Of a stretch of 52,857 nucleotides of DNA, positions 52,193 through 52,857 are shown piece after piece (within the stretch, counting starts at the first letter, position 1; every line of letters begins with the position of its first letter). The notes below the pieces were generated by a model that saw only the letters and a program-made list of their open reading frames with translations, made no database searches and was not told the origin of the DNA. Location: IMG/VR virus record IMGVR_UViG_3300045970_000732, positions 1 through 52,857 of that record; one strand, 5' to 3'. The DNA comes from a virus. Position numbers and translations under genes: made by a program.

Positions 52193-52857
52193 ATGATGTT
52201 TTCTATCTGAACGGCAAACCAAATGCCCATCCAAAAGAACGACATGCCGCCTCATTTGCGGATGCTGCCAAGTCATCATCTACGGACCACTTTTGGATCA
52301 TAGACGAACATTCAAACTACGCCGGATTCAACTGGGACTTTGACTTTGAAGCGTTGCCTGATGAGGATGTATGGGCGAAAGATTTTATCAATATATGGCC
52401 AAGCACACACACCAAGGATAGTGGCACATGGCTTTGTCCGAAAAACTTGGGAGATATGATTCAGATCATCAGGACTGATGTTACACCGCTGGCAAGAAAA
52501 CCTACGAGATGGAACATAACACCAGATACCGATGTGACAAACTTTGACTTCACCTGGCAACCCGAGTTTGAGATGCCACCATATATCTATCAGTTCGGAA
52601 CCCTCGTTGATCCGGACGATGGCCCTCGTTATGTGTCAGAGAACGACAACGGCATTGTGGTTCACATTGAGCGAACAGACAAGAAGATCAACGGCACAAT
52701 CTTCCCACGATACCCAATCAAGACTACCCTGCTTGACCTCATTGAGGAACACCCAAGCGAAATATTCTGGGCACTGAATCCCGACATAGACTACTCCAGT
52801 TTTGATTTCTCGTGGTATCCCAATGCCGAAAATGTCTACCATGTGAACACCTTCCTG
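52189..52857 (+). CDS. Repeat protein with D..Y..FDF.W units, cut by window edge
   Basis: The frame starts with ATG at 52189 (ATGA overlap with the dehydrogenase) and runs off the window, 223 residues so far. It begins MNDVFYLNGKPNAHPKERHA. Units recur: SNYAGFNWDFDFEALPDED, then TDVTNFDFTWQPEFEMPPYI, and DIDYSSFDFSWYPNAENVYH, each combining D..Y..FDF.W with P/Y.Y/F segments, and two HFWIIDEHS/IFWALNPD starts. Such repeats occur in uncharacterised proteins beside glycosyltransferases in aquatic T4-like phages, as far as memory goes. It is probably part of the sugar cassette, but the role is unknown. Confidence 0.6.
   Translation, partial: MNDVFYLNGKPNAHPKERHAASFADAAKSSSTDHFWIIDEHSNYAGFNWDFDFEALPDEDVWAKDFINIWPSTHTKDSGTWLCPKNLGDMIQIIRTDVTPLARKPTRWNITPDTDVTNFDFTWQPEFEMPPYIYQFGTLVDPDDGPRYVSENDNGIVVHIERTDKKINGTIFPRYPIKTTLLDLIEEHPSEIFWALNPDIDYSSFDFSWYPNAENVYHVNTFL

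Overview
The window is part of the genome of a large T4-like contractile-tailed phage (myovirus, Caudoviricetes). Recognisable T4-type genes are the prohead protease (21, cut by the left edge), prohead core protein (67-like), portal (20), baseplate genes 26, 48, 53-like, 5, 25 and 6, recombination nuclease genes 46/47 and the late sigma factor 55. A tape measure protein, large fibre or baseplate proteins and a glycosylation cassette accompany them. No bacterial housekeeping, rRNA or tRNA gene was seen. The host cannot be named from this sequence.

Layout. 1-6773 (minus strand): tape measure, portal, small protein, prohead core protein, a free-standing GIY-YIG homing endonuclease, then the start of the prohead protease. 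6852-7903 (plus): gene 26 with a likely programmed -1 frameshift into a gp51-position reading frame. 7904-8728: about 0.8 kb without a convincing gene but full of perfect hairpins, with a late-type promoter at its right end firing leftward; this is the best candidate for an undescribed element (large structured RNA). 8729-13273 (minus): late sigma factor 55, 47, 46 and a GIY-YIG protein. 13399-52857 (plus): baseplate genes 48, 53-like, a hub-like protein, 5, two unknown structural proteins, 25 and 6, then a single 19-kb gene for a 6,343-residue protein in the gene 7 position. After it come a 43-residue protein, a second inserted endonuclease, three fibre or structural proteins, a small conserved protein, four glycosyltransferase-like proteins (one small protein among them), a nucleotide-sugar dehydrogenase and a repeat protein cut by the right edge.

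Regulation. An octamer close to the T4 late promoter TATAAATA (here mostly GATAAATA, CATAAATA or CTAAATA variants) sits before many late genes, matching the presence of a gp55-type sigma factor. In several cases (portal, 25, the 46.8-kb gene, the 43-residue gene, the small gene after the portal) it ends only 4-5 bases before the start codon and no Shine-Dalgarno sequence is visible. This suggests leaderless late mRNAs. Gene 47 has a sigma70-like promoter in the same geometry.

How the genes work together. 20/21/67 build the prohead, and 26, 48, 53, 5, 25, 6 and the giant protein build the baseplate and its periphery. 46/47 process DNA ends for recombination-dependent replication, and 55 directs late transcription from the octamer promoters. 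The right-hand sugar genes probably modify virion or host surface glycans. All assignments come from reading the sequence; no database search was run.
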